A stretch of 64,000 bases of DNA, taken from assembly GCF_002407065.1 (NCBI RefSeq), contig NZ_CP023564.1, positions 3,720,001 through 3,784,000 of the forward strand, written 5' to 3'. Of the stretch, positions 43,241 to 52,068 are shown one piece after another; position 1 is the stretch's first letter, and every line of letters begins with the position of its first letter. Position numbers and translations under genes: made by a program. The notes under the pieces were generated by a model, which was not told where the DNA came from, did not search any database, and saw only the letters and a list, made by a program, of their open reading frames with translations. This DNA comes from Brachybacterium ginsengisoli. Its GTDB lineage: Bacteria; Actinomycetota; Actinomycetes; Actinomycetales; Dermabacteraceae.

Positions 43241-43855
43241 ATGACCACGAACACCGACGGCTCGTCCGCACTCCCCTTCTCCCGCCTCGTCATCGTGCAC
43301 GGCTTCGGCGCCGCGCCGAGCGACCACTGGTTCCCCTGGCTCGCGGCGCAGGCGACCACGGCCGTGGTCCCCGAGCTCCCCTCACCGCTCGCTCCGTCGG
43401 CGGGCGCGTGGATCACGAGGACCGCCGAGGCCATCGGCCGTCTCGACGCAGAGACCGCCGTCGTCGCCCACAGCCTCGGCAATCCGACGGCGCTGGCAGC
43501 GGTCCGCCAGCTGCAGCAGGCCGGGGACCACGGATCCCTCGGGGCCTTCGTGGCGGTCGCGCCCTTCCTCGCGCCGCTCCCGCCGGTCGGGGACGAGGAC
43601 CTCGACGGGTTCATCCGGACCGGTCTGGGCGACTTCCTCACAGGTCTCGAGCCCGCTGCACTGAAGCCTGCACTCGGCCCCGTCCGGGTGATCCGCTCCT
43701 CCGCGGATCCGCTGGTCCCTGCCGACCTCAGCGACGAGGTCGCCGCCGCCTTCGACAGCCCGGTGAGCGTGGTCCCCCGGGCCGGGCACTTCCTCGCGAG
43801 CGACGGCGTCGAGTCCCTGCCCGCGGTGCTCGAGGCGTTGCGCAGCGCGAGGTGA
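43241..43855 (+). CDS. RBBP9/YdeN-type alpha/beta serine hydrolase
   Basis: 204 aa. Compact alpha/beta hydrolase: oxyanion loop VIVHGFGAAPSDHW, nucleophile elbow VAHSLGN with S78, Asp in RSSADPLVP and His in PRAGHFLASDG. Typical substrates of this branch are small esters; none can be named. The ATG at 43241 is preceded by no ribosome site but by a well-placed promoter. Divergent from a short MerR gene that probably controls it. Ends in a strong terminator. Confidence 0.88.
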   Translation: MTTNTDGSSALPFSRLVIVHGFGAAPSDHWFPWLAAQATTAVVPELPSPLAPSAGAWITRTAEAIGRLDAETAVVAHSLGNPTALAAVRQLQQAGDHGSLGAFVAVAPFLAPLPPVGDEDLDGFIRTGLGDFLTGLEPAALKPALGPVRVIRSSADPLVPADLSDEVAAAFDSPVSVVPRAGHFLASDGVESLPAVLEALRSAR

Positions 43856-43859
43856 GGCA

Positions 43860-43893
43860 GAGGCCCGTGATGCCAGCTGGCATCACGGGCCTC
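43860..43893. terminator. perfect 34-bp palindromic terminator
   Basis: Two 17-nt arms meet at AGCT (GAGGCCCGTGATGCCAG / CTGGCATCACGGGCCTC), between convergent hydrolase and nuclease genes. Serves both directions. Confidence 0.85.
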
Positions 43894-43901
43894 GTCACTG
43901 A

Positions 43902-45443
43902 CTACTCGCAGCCCACACCGTCACCGTCGCGGTCCAGGTGCTTCGCGTACCCGGGGTCCCCTCGGTGGATGGGTGCCGCGCCGGCAGCTCGGACAGCATC
44001 GCAGTTCTTGTAATAGGCGCTGCCGCTGCTGTCATCCTGCTTCGGAGCCGGAGGCGGATCCTTCTTGACCGGGGCAGGTGCCGGAGCGGGCGCCGGGGCG
44101 GGATCCTTCTTCACCGGAGCAGGATCCTTCGTCGCCGGGACCGGGTCCTTGGCCGGCGCGGGCGCAGGGGCCGGCGCAGGCTCCGGAGCCTTCGTCGGAG
44201 CGGGCTCCGCCTCCTGGGTGGGGGCGGGCTCCTTCGTCGGCTCGGACTCGGTGGCGACCACGTCGCCATCGCCGGTCACGGGCCAAGGGTTCTCGCCGGT
44301 GATCGCGAGGAAGCCCTCGCAGTCGGAGAGCACACGCTCGATCGCCTCGGCCTCGGCGGGCTTGACCCACAGGTCGTACTTGTCCTTCACCGCGACCTGC
44401 CGGGAGACGTACTCGCAACGGTAGTCCTTCTTCGGCGGCAGCCAGGTCGCGGCGTCGCCGTCGCCCTTCTGCCGGTTCAGGCTCGACTCGACGGCGAGGA
44501 GGTTCAGCGGATCGTTCGCGAACTCGTGACGCCGCTGCTCATCCCAGGTGGAGGCGCCGGTCTGCCACGCGTCGGAGAGCGAGACCACGTGGTCGATGTC
44601 GATCGTCGAGTTCGCGCGATCGAAGTCCACGGTGTCGCCGCTGTAGGGCGACTCGAGGATGCCGCGCAGCACCACGCAGCCCTGCGTCCCTGCCTTCAGG
44701 GTGATCGTGTGCAGGTCGCGGCGGAGCACGTCGTTGCGGGTGTCGCAGCCGTTGCGGTCCAGGTCCTCGCGCCAGCCGAAGGTGTCGCGGTCGTACCCGG
44801 CCTTCTCGCCGCGGTCCTTCTGCTCCAGCCCGGCCAGCACGGCGAGCGCGGTGCCTTCAGCGGGGGTCTCGACCTCGGGAGTCGACGCAAGTTCCGTGGT
44901 CGGCACGTCGGCCGGGCCGGCCGCGGGCTGGGGAGCTTCCTGCGCGGCGTCCTCGAGGGAGCTCTGTTCGACGGCTGCGACGTCGGGAGCGGGCGGTGCG
45001 GCGTCCTCGGCGGTGGCGGAGAGGGCGAAGACGCCGAGGAACCCGGCGACCACTGCGCCGGAGACGATGCGGGAGGGCCAGACGAACGGAGCCGTCGGTC
45101 GGATGCGCCGGCCCGAGGAGTCGTTCAGCTGCCCCAGGGTGAGCAGGATCAGGTCGACGAGGTACCAGATGAAGAACCCGCCGAAAGTGAGCAGCTTGAC
45201 CAGTCCGCTCTTCCAGCGGCCCAGGTAGAAGCGGTCGGCTCCGTAGAGGCCGAGGATCAGGGACAGCAGCCAGGCAACAGGGAAGCTCTTCGCCGGCCTG
45301 TCGACGGGGCGCTGCAGGTACCTGCCGCCGGGCGGCGGGCGGCCGTGCGAGACACGGCTCGCACCGGAGGTGCCGAAGGTGGGGGCGGAGGGCCAGGCCT
45401 CGCTCTCCGTCGATCCGGTGGAGGGGGGACGCTGTGGGGTCAT
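43902..45443 (-). CDS. TM2-HNH nuclease-excalibur surface protein
   Basis: 513 aa multidomain protein. A disordered N-terminus; a TM2 module (~55-110) with YGADRFYLGRWKSG between two helices; a third membrane helix (~125-145); then an extracellular part. This has a DUF1524/GmrSD-like HNH nuclease (~230-380: IDIDHVVSLSDAW with H285, NDPLNLLAVESSLNRQKGD), a long Pro/Ala/Lys spacer (~400-475) and a C-terminal excalibur Ca-binding motif DRDGDGVGCE. Likely a wall- or membrane-displayed nuclease, for nutrient DNA, uptake or defence. ATG at 45443; an in-frame ATG 36 bases upstream is possible. A dyad GTTCCTG-N2-CAGGAAC lies in its upstream region. Confidence 0.88.
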   Translation of the reverse strand: MTPQRPPSTGSTESEAWPSAPTFGTSGASRVSHGRPPPGGRYLQRPVDRPAKSFPVAWLLSLILGLYGADRFYLGRWKSGLVKLLTFGGFFIWYLVDLILLTLGQLNDSSGRRIRPTAPFVWPSRIVSGAVVAGFLGVFALSATAEDAAPPAPDVAAVEQSSLEDAAQEAPQPAAGPADVPTTELASTPEVETPAEGTALAVLAGLEQKDRGEKAGYDRDTFGWREDLDRNGCDTRNDVLRRDLHTITLKAGTQGCVVLRGILESPYSGDTVDFDRANSTIDIDHVVSLSDAWQTGASTWDEQRRHEFANDPLNLLAVESSLNRQKGDGDAATWLPPKKDYRCEYVSRQVAVKDKYDLWVKPAEAEAIERVLSDCEGFLAITGENPWPVTGDGDVVATESEPTKEPAPTQEAEPAPTKAPEPAPAPAPAPAKDPVPATKDPAPVKKDPAPAPAPAPAPVKKDPPPAPKQDDSSGSAYYKNCDAVRAAGAAPIHRGDPGYAKHLDRDGDGVGCE

Positions 45444-45561
45444 CTCGATTCTCTCTCTCAAGGAGCCGACGTCCATGCGGCGCATGGACAGTAGGGGCGG
45501 CCGGGACCGCCCGTTAGTCACCCCGAAAGGAGGGCTCGTTGAAAGATTACTGTTCAACTAT

Positions 45562-45577
45562 GTTCCTGACCAGGAAC
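45562..45577. promoter_or_regulatory. operator-like dyad upstream of the HNH protein gene
   Basis: GTTCCTG-AC-CAGGAAC, a 7+7 inverted repeat about 120 bp before the TM2-HNH start, in a 296-bp gene-free stretch that is slightly AT-rich. Confidence 0.4.
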
Positions 45578-45739
45578 TTCGTCCGATGTCACCGGAATCA
45601 CACAGGTGTTCATTTTTTCGACTCCCGCCGTTGGCTCCGATGCCCATCACCCCGCGCCGTGACACGAGCGGCGCCCCGCGGAGTCATCTCCACGAGGCGC
45701 CGCCTCACCCCTGCCGAGGGGTCCTCCACCTCGTTCCGG

Positions 45740-46018
45740 TCAGGCGCTCACCGCCACCTCGGCCCGCTCCCCTGCCGCACGGCGCCGCCGCGCCGAGATC
45801 GCGATGAACGCGGCGCCGATCGGCAGCCGCTGGCCGATGAAGCCCCACGGCTGCGGGAGCCAGTGCCGTCCGGCGGCCAGGCCCGAGAGCGGGGTGGCCA
45901 CGAACATCATCAGCACGGCACCGACACCCAGGCCGGCCATCCCCAGCAGCGACTCCATGCCGAGGATGAACAGCGAGGTGGCGGCGACCCCGAAGGCGAG
46001 CGCGAGGGACAGGACCAC
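45740..46018 (-). CDS. small two-helix membrane protein
   Basis: 92 aa, two transmembrane helices (VLSLALAFGVAATSLFILG and LGVGAVLMMFVATPLSGLAA), a Trp-rich loop and a basic C-terminus (SARRRRAAGERAE). GTG start at 46018 with GAGGG seven bases upstream; the reading frame stays protein-like for ~30 codons further upstream (QECAHHPYRLARHHLVEGSY) but has no start codon there, so a 5' truncation or non-standard start is possible. Family not recognised. Confidence 0.65.
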   Translation of the reverse strand: MVLSLALAFGVAATSLFILGMESLLGMAGLGVGAVLMMFVATPLSGLAAGRHWLPQPWGFIGQRLPIGAAFIAISARRRRAAGERAEVAVSA

Positions 46019-46150
46019 GTAGCTGCCCTCGACGAGGTGATGCCGGGCCAGCCGATATGGATGGTGCGCGCATTCCTGCAGGGCCTGCGGCCCTGAGAGC
46101 TCCCTGCCGCAGGGCGGACTCAGCCCTTCCGGGCCCGCCCGCTCGGCATC

Positions 46151-46333
46151 TCAGAGGCTGACGAGGGTGATGACCACGAAGGCGAGCACGAGCGCGAGCG
46201 CGATGCCCACGCTGGTGCGCCAGTTCGCCGACTGACCGGACGCATCCGAGCCGGCGGGGACCGCCGGAATCTGTCCTGTTTCGGAAGCCGCCCGCAGCTC
46301 GCGGCCGACGGGGAGTTCGTGGTGCGACTCCAT
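46151..46333 (-). CDS. small single-pass membrane protein
   Basis: 60 aa. A soluble acidic/polar N-terminus followed by one C-terminal helix (VGIALALVLAFVVITLVSL). ATG at 46333 with GGAGGG eight to nine bases upstream. Lies just before the 92-aa membrane protein on the same strand. No family recognised. Confidence 0.7.
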   Translation of the reverse strand: MESHHELPVGRELRAASETGQIPAVPAGSDASGQSANWRTSVGIALALVLAFVVITLVSL

Positions 46334-46485
46334 TCCTGGGTCCCTCCTTCAAGTGATGGTGAGCACGGGGCTCAGGAGGCGTGTACCGCCTGATCAGACG
46401 CGGTTTCCTGCGTCTCTGTGTGCGCACCAAGACTAGGGCCGGGAACGGGGCGCGGAAAAGACCCGGAAGGCATGCGTCAGGCGAA

Positions 46486-47085
46486 TCACAGACCCGTCCG
46501 GATGGACCCTCCGGAGCGGCGGGCCAGCAGGGCCAGCCGCAGCGCCGAGACCAGGAAGAACACCGCTCCGAGCACGGCATATCCGCCGATCCCGGAGAGC
46601 ATCTCCCCGCCACTCACTCCCTGCGCCGCGAAGGACGCTCCGGCGAGGACGGAGATGCCGCCGCTGAGCATCTGGGGCACCTGGCCGCCCGCGCGGCGAC
46701 GACGGATCGCGGTGAGCAGCTGCGGGAGCCCGGAGCCGATGGCCCACAGGCCCCAGATCACGAGCACCGCGGGGATCGAGATCGTCGAGGCCACCCCGAG
46801 CGCGACGGCCACGACCGCGCTCACGGCGATGTTCACCTTCTCGCTCAGACCGGTTCCGCTGCCGCGCAGCGGGGCCCGGAGCTGCTGGGCCACGGCCACG
46901 GCATCCAGCAGCGGGTAGGCGACCAGGAGCACGGTGAGCAGCACCCCCTGCCCGGGCTGGGCGACGAGGAGGATGCCGGCCCAGAGCAGGGCGGCGAGGG
47001 CGCGGATCAGGTAGAGCCGCGGCAGGGCGCCGGGGGCCGGAGCCTGGGAGGGCGCGTGATCGAGAGGGGTGGCGGTGCTGGTCAT
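46486..47085 (-). CDS. HdeD/DUF308-like membrane protein
   Basis: 199 aa with six helices in three similar hairpins, the pattern of HdeD/DUF308 proteins (stress-related integral membrane proteins). Basic C-terminus. ATG at 47085. Divergent from a TetR regulator, with a clear TetR-size operator between them, so it is probably the repressed gene. Confidence 0.8.
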   Translation of the reverse strand: MTSTATPLDHAPSQAPAPGALPRLYLIRALAALLWAGILLVAQPGQGVLLTVLLVAYPLLDAVAVAQQLRAPLRGSGTGLSEKVNIAVSAVVAVALGVASTISIPAVLVIWGLWAIGSGLPQLLTAIRRRRAGGQVPQMLSGGISVLAGASFAAQGVSGGEMLSGIGGYAVLGAVFFLVSALRLALLARRSGGSIRTGL

Positions 47086-47159
47086 GGTGGCGTCCTGGAG
47101 GTGAGGGTCCGCCGGGCGAGGGGCGTCGGGGATCGACGGTCGCGCCGACGGAGGAATAA

Positions 47160-47181
47160 GTAGAGTGACTAGTTCGTCTAC
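47160..47181. promoter_or_regulatory. TetR-type operator between membrane protein and tetR
   Basis: GTAGA-N3-ACTAGT-N3-TCTAC, symmetric about 47170/47171, in the 160-bp divergent gap. A further GTAGAC half-site follows at 47192. Confidence 0.7.
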
Positions 47182-47245
47182 CTAGGGGAACCGTAGACTC
47201 CCCGGAGCGCCTGCGCAAGGGGCGCCGCCCGACCAGGAGGTGCAG

Positions 47246-47884
47246 ATGGACGCCGAGCCACTCGACGCGGAGGCAGCCGAGACTGCACAGACCCCGCCGC
47301 GCCGCCGTTCCGCCGCAGACACCCGCGCCCGGATCCTCACCGCGGCGAACGAGCTGTTCTACGCCCAGGGCATCCGCGCCACCAGCGCCGATCGCGTGAT
47401 CGAGCGGGCCGGGATCACCAAGGTGACCTTCTACCGCCACTTCCCCACCAAGAGCGCCCTGGTCGTGGCCTATCTCGAGCAGCAGTCGCAGGCCGAGCAG
47501 GCGTGGATCACCGGACTCCGCCGGCCGGACGACCCGGCCGCCACGATGCGGGCGCTCGCCGACGGGATCGGCGAGGCCAGCTGCTCCCCCGGGTTCCGCG
47601 GCTGCGCCTTCCTCAACGCCGCCGCCGAGTTCTCCGAGGCCGAGGACCCGGTGCGGGTCGCGGTCGACGCCCACCGCGCCTGGATGCTGGGGCTGTTCAC
47701 CGAGGTCTCCGCAGAGGCGGGGGCGACGAGCCCGGAGACCGTGGGGCGGGAGCTGATGCTGCTGCGCGACGGCGGGATGGTGGCCGGCTACCTCTCGGAC
47801 CCGTCGGCCGTGGCCCGCGTGCTCGGCGCCGCGTTCGCCGCCGTGCTCCCGGGGAACGGGCATACAGTCGAACCGGCGAGCTGA
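47246..47884 (+). CDS. TetR-family transcriptional repressor
   Basis: 212 aa. HTH at ~25-70: ARILTAANELFYAQGIRATSADRVIERAGITKVTFYRHFPTK, followed by a TetR C-terminal ligand domain with SPGFRGCAFLNAAAEF, typical of YxaF/LmrA-like regulators that respond to aromatic or antibiotic compounds. AGGAGG lies five bases before ATG 47246. Likely controls the divergent HdeD-like gene and itself through the dyad at 47160. Confidence 0.9.
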   Translation: MDAEPLDAEAAETAQTPPRRRSAADTRARILTAANELFYAQGIRATSADRVIERAGITKVTFYRHFPTKSALVVAYLEQQSQAEQAWITGLRRPDDPAATMRALADGIGEASCSPGFRGCAFLNAAAEFSEAEDPVRVAVDAHRAWMLGLFTEVSAEAGATSPETVGRELMLLRDGGMVAGYLSDPSAVARVLGAAFAAVLPGNGHTVEPAS

Positions 47885-47918
47885 CCGCTCCGCCCCTCGA
47901 CCACCCCGGGAGGATCCC

Positions 47919-49145
47919 GTGCCCCTGCTCGATGACGCCATGACCGCCGCGCTCGAGGAGATGAGCTCCTGGCAGCAGGATCTCTACGAGGATCTCCACC
48001 GCCACCCCGAGCTGTCGATGCACGAGGAGCGCACCCGCGGGATCATCGCCGCGCAGCTGCGCGAGCTGGGCTGCGAGGTCCACGAGATCGGCGGCGGCGT
48101 GGTGGGCGTGCTGGAGAACGGCACCGGGCCCGCAGTGCTCCTGCGCGCGGACTTCGACGGCCTGCCCGTGCAGGAGGCGACCGGCCTCCCCTACGCCTCC
48201 GAGCGCACCCAGGAGGATGCGGACGGCCAGGCCCAGCCCATGATGCATGCCTGCGGGCACGACGTGCACACCACCGCCGGCCTCGGCGCGGCCCGGCTGC
48301 TGGCCGAGCATCGCGAGGCGTGGCAGGGCACGTACCTCGCGCTGTTCCAGCCCGGCGAGGAGATCGCCGCCGGGGCGCGCTCCATGGTGGAGGACGGACT
48401 GGTCGAGAAGATCCCGCGGCCCGAGGTGTGCCTGGGCCAGCACGTGCTCACCTCTCCCGTGGCCGGGAAGGTGGCCGTGGCGCCGGGGCCGGTGCTGAGC
48501 TCGTCGGTCTCGATGGCGGTGACGGTGCACGGCGCCGGGTCCCACGGATCCATGCCGCACCTGGGCATCGATCCCGTGGTGCTGGCCTCCGCGATCGTCA
48601 CGCGGCTCCAGACCCTGGTCGCGCGGGAGATCTCGCCGTCGGACTTCGGCGTGGTCACCGTGGGCGCCCTGCACGCCGGGACCAGCGCGAACATCATCCC
48701 GGACCGGGCGACGATGGCGCTGAACCTCCGCGCCTACGACGAGCAGATCCTGGACCGGCTCGTCGCGGGGGTGCAGCGGATCGTCCGCGCGGAGTGCGTC
48801 GCGGCCCGGTCACCGCGCGAGCCCGAGTTCGAGCTGTTCCACCGCTTCCCCGTCACCGACAACGACGAGCAGGTCGCCGCGCGGGTGCGCGAAGCGCTCG
48901 AGGACCAGTTCGGGGCCGAGCGGGTGGAGCGGATGACGCCGGCCACCGCCTCCGAGGACTTCTCCGGGATCCCCGACGCCTTCGGGGTGCCGTACTGCTA
49001 CTGGGGCCTCGGCGGCTACGCGGAGGGACGCGAGACCGCACCGAACCACAGCCCCTTCTTCGCCCCGGACCAGCAGCCCACGCTGCGCACCGGCACCGAG
49101 GCCGCGGCGAGCGCGGCGCTCGCGTGGCTGCGGGCGGCCCGCTGA
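47919..49145 (+). CDS. M20-family amidohydrolase/peptidase
   Basis: 408 aa. Metal-dependent amidohydrolase (hippurate hydrolase/IAA-amino-acid hydrolase branch): RADFDGLPVQE, zinc site HACGHDVHT (H110, H114 region), catalytic PGEE (~145-148), and the C-terminal TASEDFS with the last metal histidine region NHSPFF. Removes an acyl group from an N-acyl amino acid; the substrate is unknown. GTG start with GGAGG upstream. Follows tetR after 34 bp on the same strand and may share its transcript. Confidence 0.92.
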   Translation: MPLLDDAMTAALEEMSSWQQDLYEDLHRHPELSMHEERTRGIIAAQLRELGCEVHEIGGGVVGVLENGTGPAVLLRADFDGLPVQEATGLPYASERTQEDADGQAQPMMHACGHDVHTTAGLGAARLLAEHREAWQGTYLALFQPGEEIAAGARSMVEDGLVEKIPRPEVCLGQHVLTSPVAGKVAVAPGPVLSSSVSMAVTVHGAGSHGSMPHLGIDPVVLASAIVTRLQTLVAREISPSDFGVVTVGALHAGTSANIIPDRATMALNLRAYDEQILDRLVAGVQRIVRAECVAARSPREPEFELFHRFPVTDNDEQVAARVREALEDQFGAERVERMTPATASEDFSGIPDAFGVPYCYWGLGGYAEGRETAPNHSPFFAPDQQPTLRTGTEAAASAALAWLRAAR

Positions 49146-49440
49146 CCGCTCGGGCCGACGGCTCGGAGGCGGGACGCCGGGCGCTGCGCCCCGCTCCCGC
49201 CTCCACCGACCGACCGCGGGCCGACGACCGCAATCCGCCCCTCGCGGACGGCCGCCTGCCCCTCACCGATCGCGGAGAACCGGCACGGGACTCTCCACGG
49301 CGCTCCTCGCCGACCGGACGGCCCCCGCCGTCCCGGTCGACTCCCGCTGCGGGTCGATCCCGTGCCCTGTTCTCGCGTCCCCTCTGCGGGGCCCGCACCC
49401 AGTGCCTGGAATCTACGGGCCCGTGACCTGGAGCGCGATG

Positions 49441-49476
49441 GGGCGGACTGCCTGGGGAGAACTCCCCATGCCGCCC
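49441..49476. terminator. nested hairpin between amidohydrolase and tetR
   Basis: Outer GGGCGG / CCGCCC (49441-49446, 49471-49476) and inner TGGGGA / TCCCCA with a GAAC loop (49453-49468). It lies in a 370-bp gap between convergent stops (49146-49515) that holds nothing else I can support. Confidence 0.6.
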
Positions 49477-49515
49477 GAGCGGCAGGACCGTACGAGGGCC
49501 GCCCGGCAGGTCCGC

Positions 49516-50172
49516 TCAGCGGATCCCCGTGATCGCGTCGTCCACGACCCGCTCGGCGAGCTGCCGCACCCTTCGGCGGTCCACGCCGGCCAGGGGCCCG
49601 TGGAGCACCAGCTCGGCGAAGCCGTGCACCGCGGACCAGCACACGAACTCGGCCCCGGGCCTCCGCGCGGCCGGCAGCACCCCGGCCTCGACGCACTCGT
49701 CCAGCGCCGCCACGAGCAGCACGAACGGGGGCACGCCCGCGGTGGGGTCCGGAGCCCCGTCGCCGGGCGCGGCCTGCACGCCCCCGTCGGCCGACGGATC
49801 CTCCTCGCGCAGCGCGCCGAAGAAGCCGGTCTCGAACCAGCCCGGCTCCTCGAGGGCGAAGCCGATGTAGCCGGCGCCCACGCCGCGCAGCCGCTGCAGC
49901 GCCCGCTCCGGCGGTGCGGCGCCCTCCGGGGCGATCATACTCTCGCGCATGCGCTCCGCCATCCGCTCCTGGACCTGCCGCGCGACGGCGTCCAGCAGGT
50001 GGGAGCGGTCGCGGAAGTGACGGTAGGCCGCCGACGGCGTGACCCCCACGCGCCGGGTCGCCTCGCGCAGCGACACCCCCGTTGGCCCCTCGGTGCGGGC
50101 GAGCCCCAGCGCCTCCTCGACCAGCGCGGCCCGCAGGTCGCCGTGGTGATAGGGGCGGGATGTCGTGGCCAC
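49516..50172 (-). CDS. TetR-family transcriptional repressor
   Basis: 218 aa. HTH ~15-60 (ALVEEALGLARTEGPTGVSLREATRRVGVTPSAAYRHFRDRSHLL) and a C-terminal domain with IGFALEEPGWFETGFFG, as in WHG/TetR_C_33-type regulators. GTG start at 50172 after GGAGGG. Divergent from a three-gene operon (DHFR-like, DUF899, SRPBCC), its probable target. Confidence 0.9.
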   Translation of the reverse strand: MATTSRPYHHGDLRAALVEEALGLARTEGPTGVSLREATRRVGVTPSAAYRHFRDRSHLLDAVARQVQERMAERMRESMIAPEGAAPPERALQRLRGVGAGYIGFALEEPGWFETGFFGALREEDPSADGGVQAAPGDGAPDPTAGVPPFVLLVAALDECVEAGVLPAARRPGAEFVCWSAVHGFAELVLHGPLAGVDRRRVRQLAERVVDDAITGIR

Positions 50173-50189
50173 TCTTGACCCTCCGGGGC

Positions 50190-50238
50190 GTCGAAGTCTA
50201 CGGTGTTCACACGCCGAAGTTGACGGTGTGCACATCCA
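50190..50238. promoter_or_regulatory. repeated operator-like sites upstream of DHFR-like operon
   Basis: ACGGTGTTCACAC and ACGGTGTGCACAT occur as ~30-bp-spaced direct copies, the second containing the palindrome TGTGCACA. Located between the TetR gene and its divergent operon. Confidence 0.45.
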
Positions 50239-50258
50239 CGGTACCCGAGGAGGCACCG

Positions 50259-50810
50259 ATGCGATCACTGGTGATCACGCAGAACATCACGGTGGACGGT
50301 TCGATCGAGATGCTGGACGACTGGTTCGACCCCACCGCGTCCCAGCCCGACCAGCTCGAGCTCCTCCAGCGCGACAGCGCCGCCTGCGACGCGCTGCTGG
50401 TGGGGCGGCAGACCTTCGAGGACTTCCGCGGCTTCTGGCCGCAGCAGGAGGACGACGCCACCGGCATCACCGACGAGCTGAACACGCTGCAGAAGTACAT
50501 GGTCACCTCGACCATGACCGACCCCGAGTGGCAGCACTCCACGATCCTCGCCGGAGACCTCGTGGCCGCCGTGCGCGAGCTCAAGCAGAGCGCAGGAGCG
50601 GAGATCTCGCTGACCGGATCGATCCAGCTGTGCCACGCGCTGATCACCGCCGGGCTCGTGGACGAGTACCGGCTGTGGACCTTCCCCTACGTGCAGGGAC
50701 GCGGCCGCCGCCTGGTCCCCGACGGCCACCACGAACCGCTCGAGCTGCGGGAGCACCACGCCTTCAGCTCGGGCGTCACCTACGCCCGCTGGACCCCCAG
50801 GAAGGACTGA
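50259..50810 (+). CDS. dihydrofolate-reductase-family (RibD C-terminal) protein
   Basis: 183 aa. RibD_C/DHFR fold: RSLVITQNITVDG start, ALLVGRQTFEDFRGFW, ISLTGSIQLCHALITAGLVDEYRLW. Such stand-alone proteins are NADPH-dependent reductases of unknown substrate, not the folate enzyme. GAGGAGG precedes the ATG. First of three genes divergent from a TetR repressor. Confidence 0.88.
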   Translation: MRSLVITQNITVDGSIEMLDDWFDPTASQPDQLELLQRDSAACDALLVGRQTFEDFRGFWPQQEDDATGITDELNTLQKYMVTSTMTDPEWQHSTILAGDLVAAVRELKQSAGAEISLTGSIQLCHALITAGLVDEYRLWTFPYVQGRGRRLVPDGHHEPLELREHHAFSSGVTYARWTPRKD

Positions 50811-50811
50811 C

Positions 50812-51513
50812 ATGAACGCCCCGACTGCTCCCGCCCTCCCTCCCGTCACCGATCTCGAGACCTGGCAGCAGGAGCTCGCCGCGCTGCGCGTGCGCGAGAA
50901 GGCCGCCACCCGCGAGCTCGACGCGATCGCCGCCCAGCGCCGCCGCCTGCCGATGGTGCAGATGCCGGACTACACGCTCCAGGGCCCCGACGGCCCGGTG
51001 CGCCTGGTGGATCTCTTCGACGGCGCCTCGCAGCTGATCACCTACCACCACATGTGGCACGACGGCGCCGAGTGGCAGTGCGGCGGCTGCACCAGCTACA
51101 CCGCGCAGTTCACCCGCACCGACTTCCTGCGCAAGTACGACGCCCGCTTCGTGGTCGTCACCCAGGGCCCGATCGAGAAGGCCCTCGCCTACCGGGAGAA
51201 GGTGGGCAACCAGCTGGACTGGTACTCCACCGCGGGCAGCGACTTCGGGGCCGACGTCGACGCCCCTCCCGGCGGCGGCTTCGCCCTGAACGTGTTCCTG
51301 CGCGACGGGGACACCGTCTACCGCACCTGGCACACCACCGGCCGCGGCACCGAGCAGCTCAGCCACACCTTCTCCCTCGTGGACGTGCTGCCCTACGGCC
51401 GCCAGGAGGAGTGGCAGGACTCGCCCGCGGGCTGGCCGCAGTCCCCCACCTACGCGAAGTGGCTGGAATCCGACGAGGTCGCGGCGCTGTACGGAAAGGA
51501 GGCGACGGCATGA
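50812..51513 (+). CDS. DUF899 (thioredoxin-like) family protein
   Basis: 233 aa. DUF899 marks: QMPDYTLQGPDGPVRLVDLF, TYHHMWHD, the CGGC motif (QCGGCTSYT) and DGDTVYRTWHTTGRGTE. Thioredoxin-like fold; a redox or dehydrochlorinase-like role has been suggested for relatives, but activity is unproven. It begins one base after the previous stop and its own stop overlaps the SRPBCC start. Confidence 0.9.
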   Translation: MNAPTAPALPPVTDLETWQQELAALRVREKAATRELDAIAAQRRRLPMVQMPDYTLQGPDGPVRLVDLFDGASQLITYHHMWHDGAEWQCGGCTSYTAQFTRTDFLRKYDARFVVVTQGPIEKALAYREKVGNQLDWYSTAGSDFGADVDAPPGGGFALNVFLRDGDTVYRTWHTTGRGTEQLSHTFSLVDVLPYGRQEEWQDSPAGWPQSPTYAKWLESDEVAALYGKEATA

Positions 51514-52046
51514 GCACCGAGTCCGCGCAGAGCACCCCGCCGCAGAACACCCCGACCCCGCAGAGCACCGAGGAGCTGGACCACTACATCGTCTCCCGCA
51601 CCGTCCCCGCCCCGCCCGAGGCGGTGTTCGACCTGCTCACCGACCCGGCCCGGCATCACGAGACCGAGCCGACGGACTGGGTGCGCGGGCCGCTCGAGAA
51701 GGACCCCGCGCCGCTGACCGAGGTGGGCCAGGAGTTCGGCATCGAGATGTTCCACGAGAACGCCGGCGGCCGCTACGACATGCACAACCGGGTCTTCGCG
51801 GTCGAGCCCGGCCGCACCATCGCGTGGCGGCCCGGCCAGCACGGACCCGACGGGACCTGGGGCTCGGGCGGCTGGACCTGGCGCTACGACCTCGCCCCCG
51901 AGGGCGCGGGGACCCGGGTCACCCTCACCTACGACTGGAGCGCCGTGCCGGACGCGCTGGTGAAGGATTTCGGTCTGCCGCCGTTCCCGCCGAGCTTCCT
52001 CGAGGACTCGCTCGAGGCGCTGGAGCGGGCGGTGACCTCGGGCTGA
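51510..52046 (+). CDS. SRPBCC (START-like) family protein
   Basis: 178 aa. Helix-grip fold: IVSRTVPAPPEAVFDLLTDPARH start, strand pairs GRTIAWRP and WTWRYDLAPEGAGTRVTLTYDW, and a long C-terminal helix (FLEDSLEALERAV). Binds a hydrophobic ligand. A ~20-residue Thr/Gln/Pro-rich leader precedes the domain. Third gene of the TetR-linked operon (ATGA overlap with DUF899); the three may handle one lipophilic substrate. Confidence 0.88.
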   Translation: MSTESAQSTPPQNTPTPQSTEELDHYIVSRTVPAPPEAVFDLLTDPARHHETEPTDWVRGPLEKDPAPLTEVGQEFGIEMFHENAGGRYDMHNRVFAVEPGRTIAWRPGQHGPDGTWGSGGWTWRYDLAPEGAGTRVTLTYDWSAVPDALVKDFGLPPFPPSFLEDSLEALERAVTSG

Positions 52047-52068
52047 GGCCCGCCCGCCCCGCCTCCGC

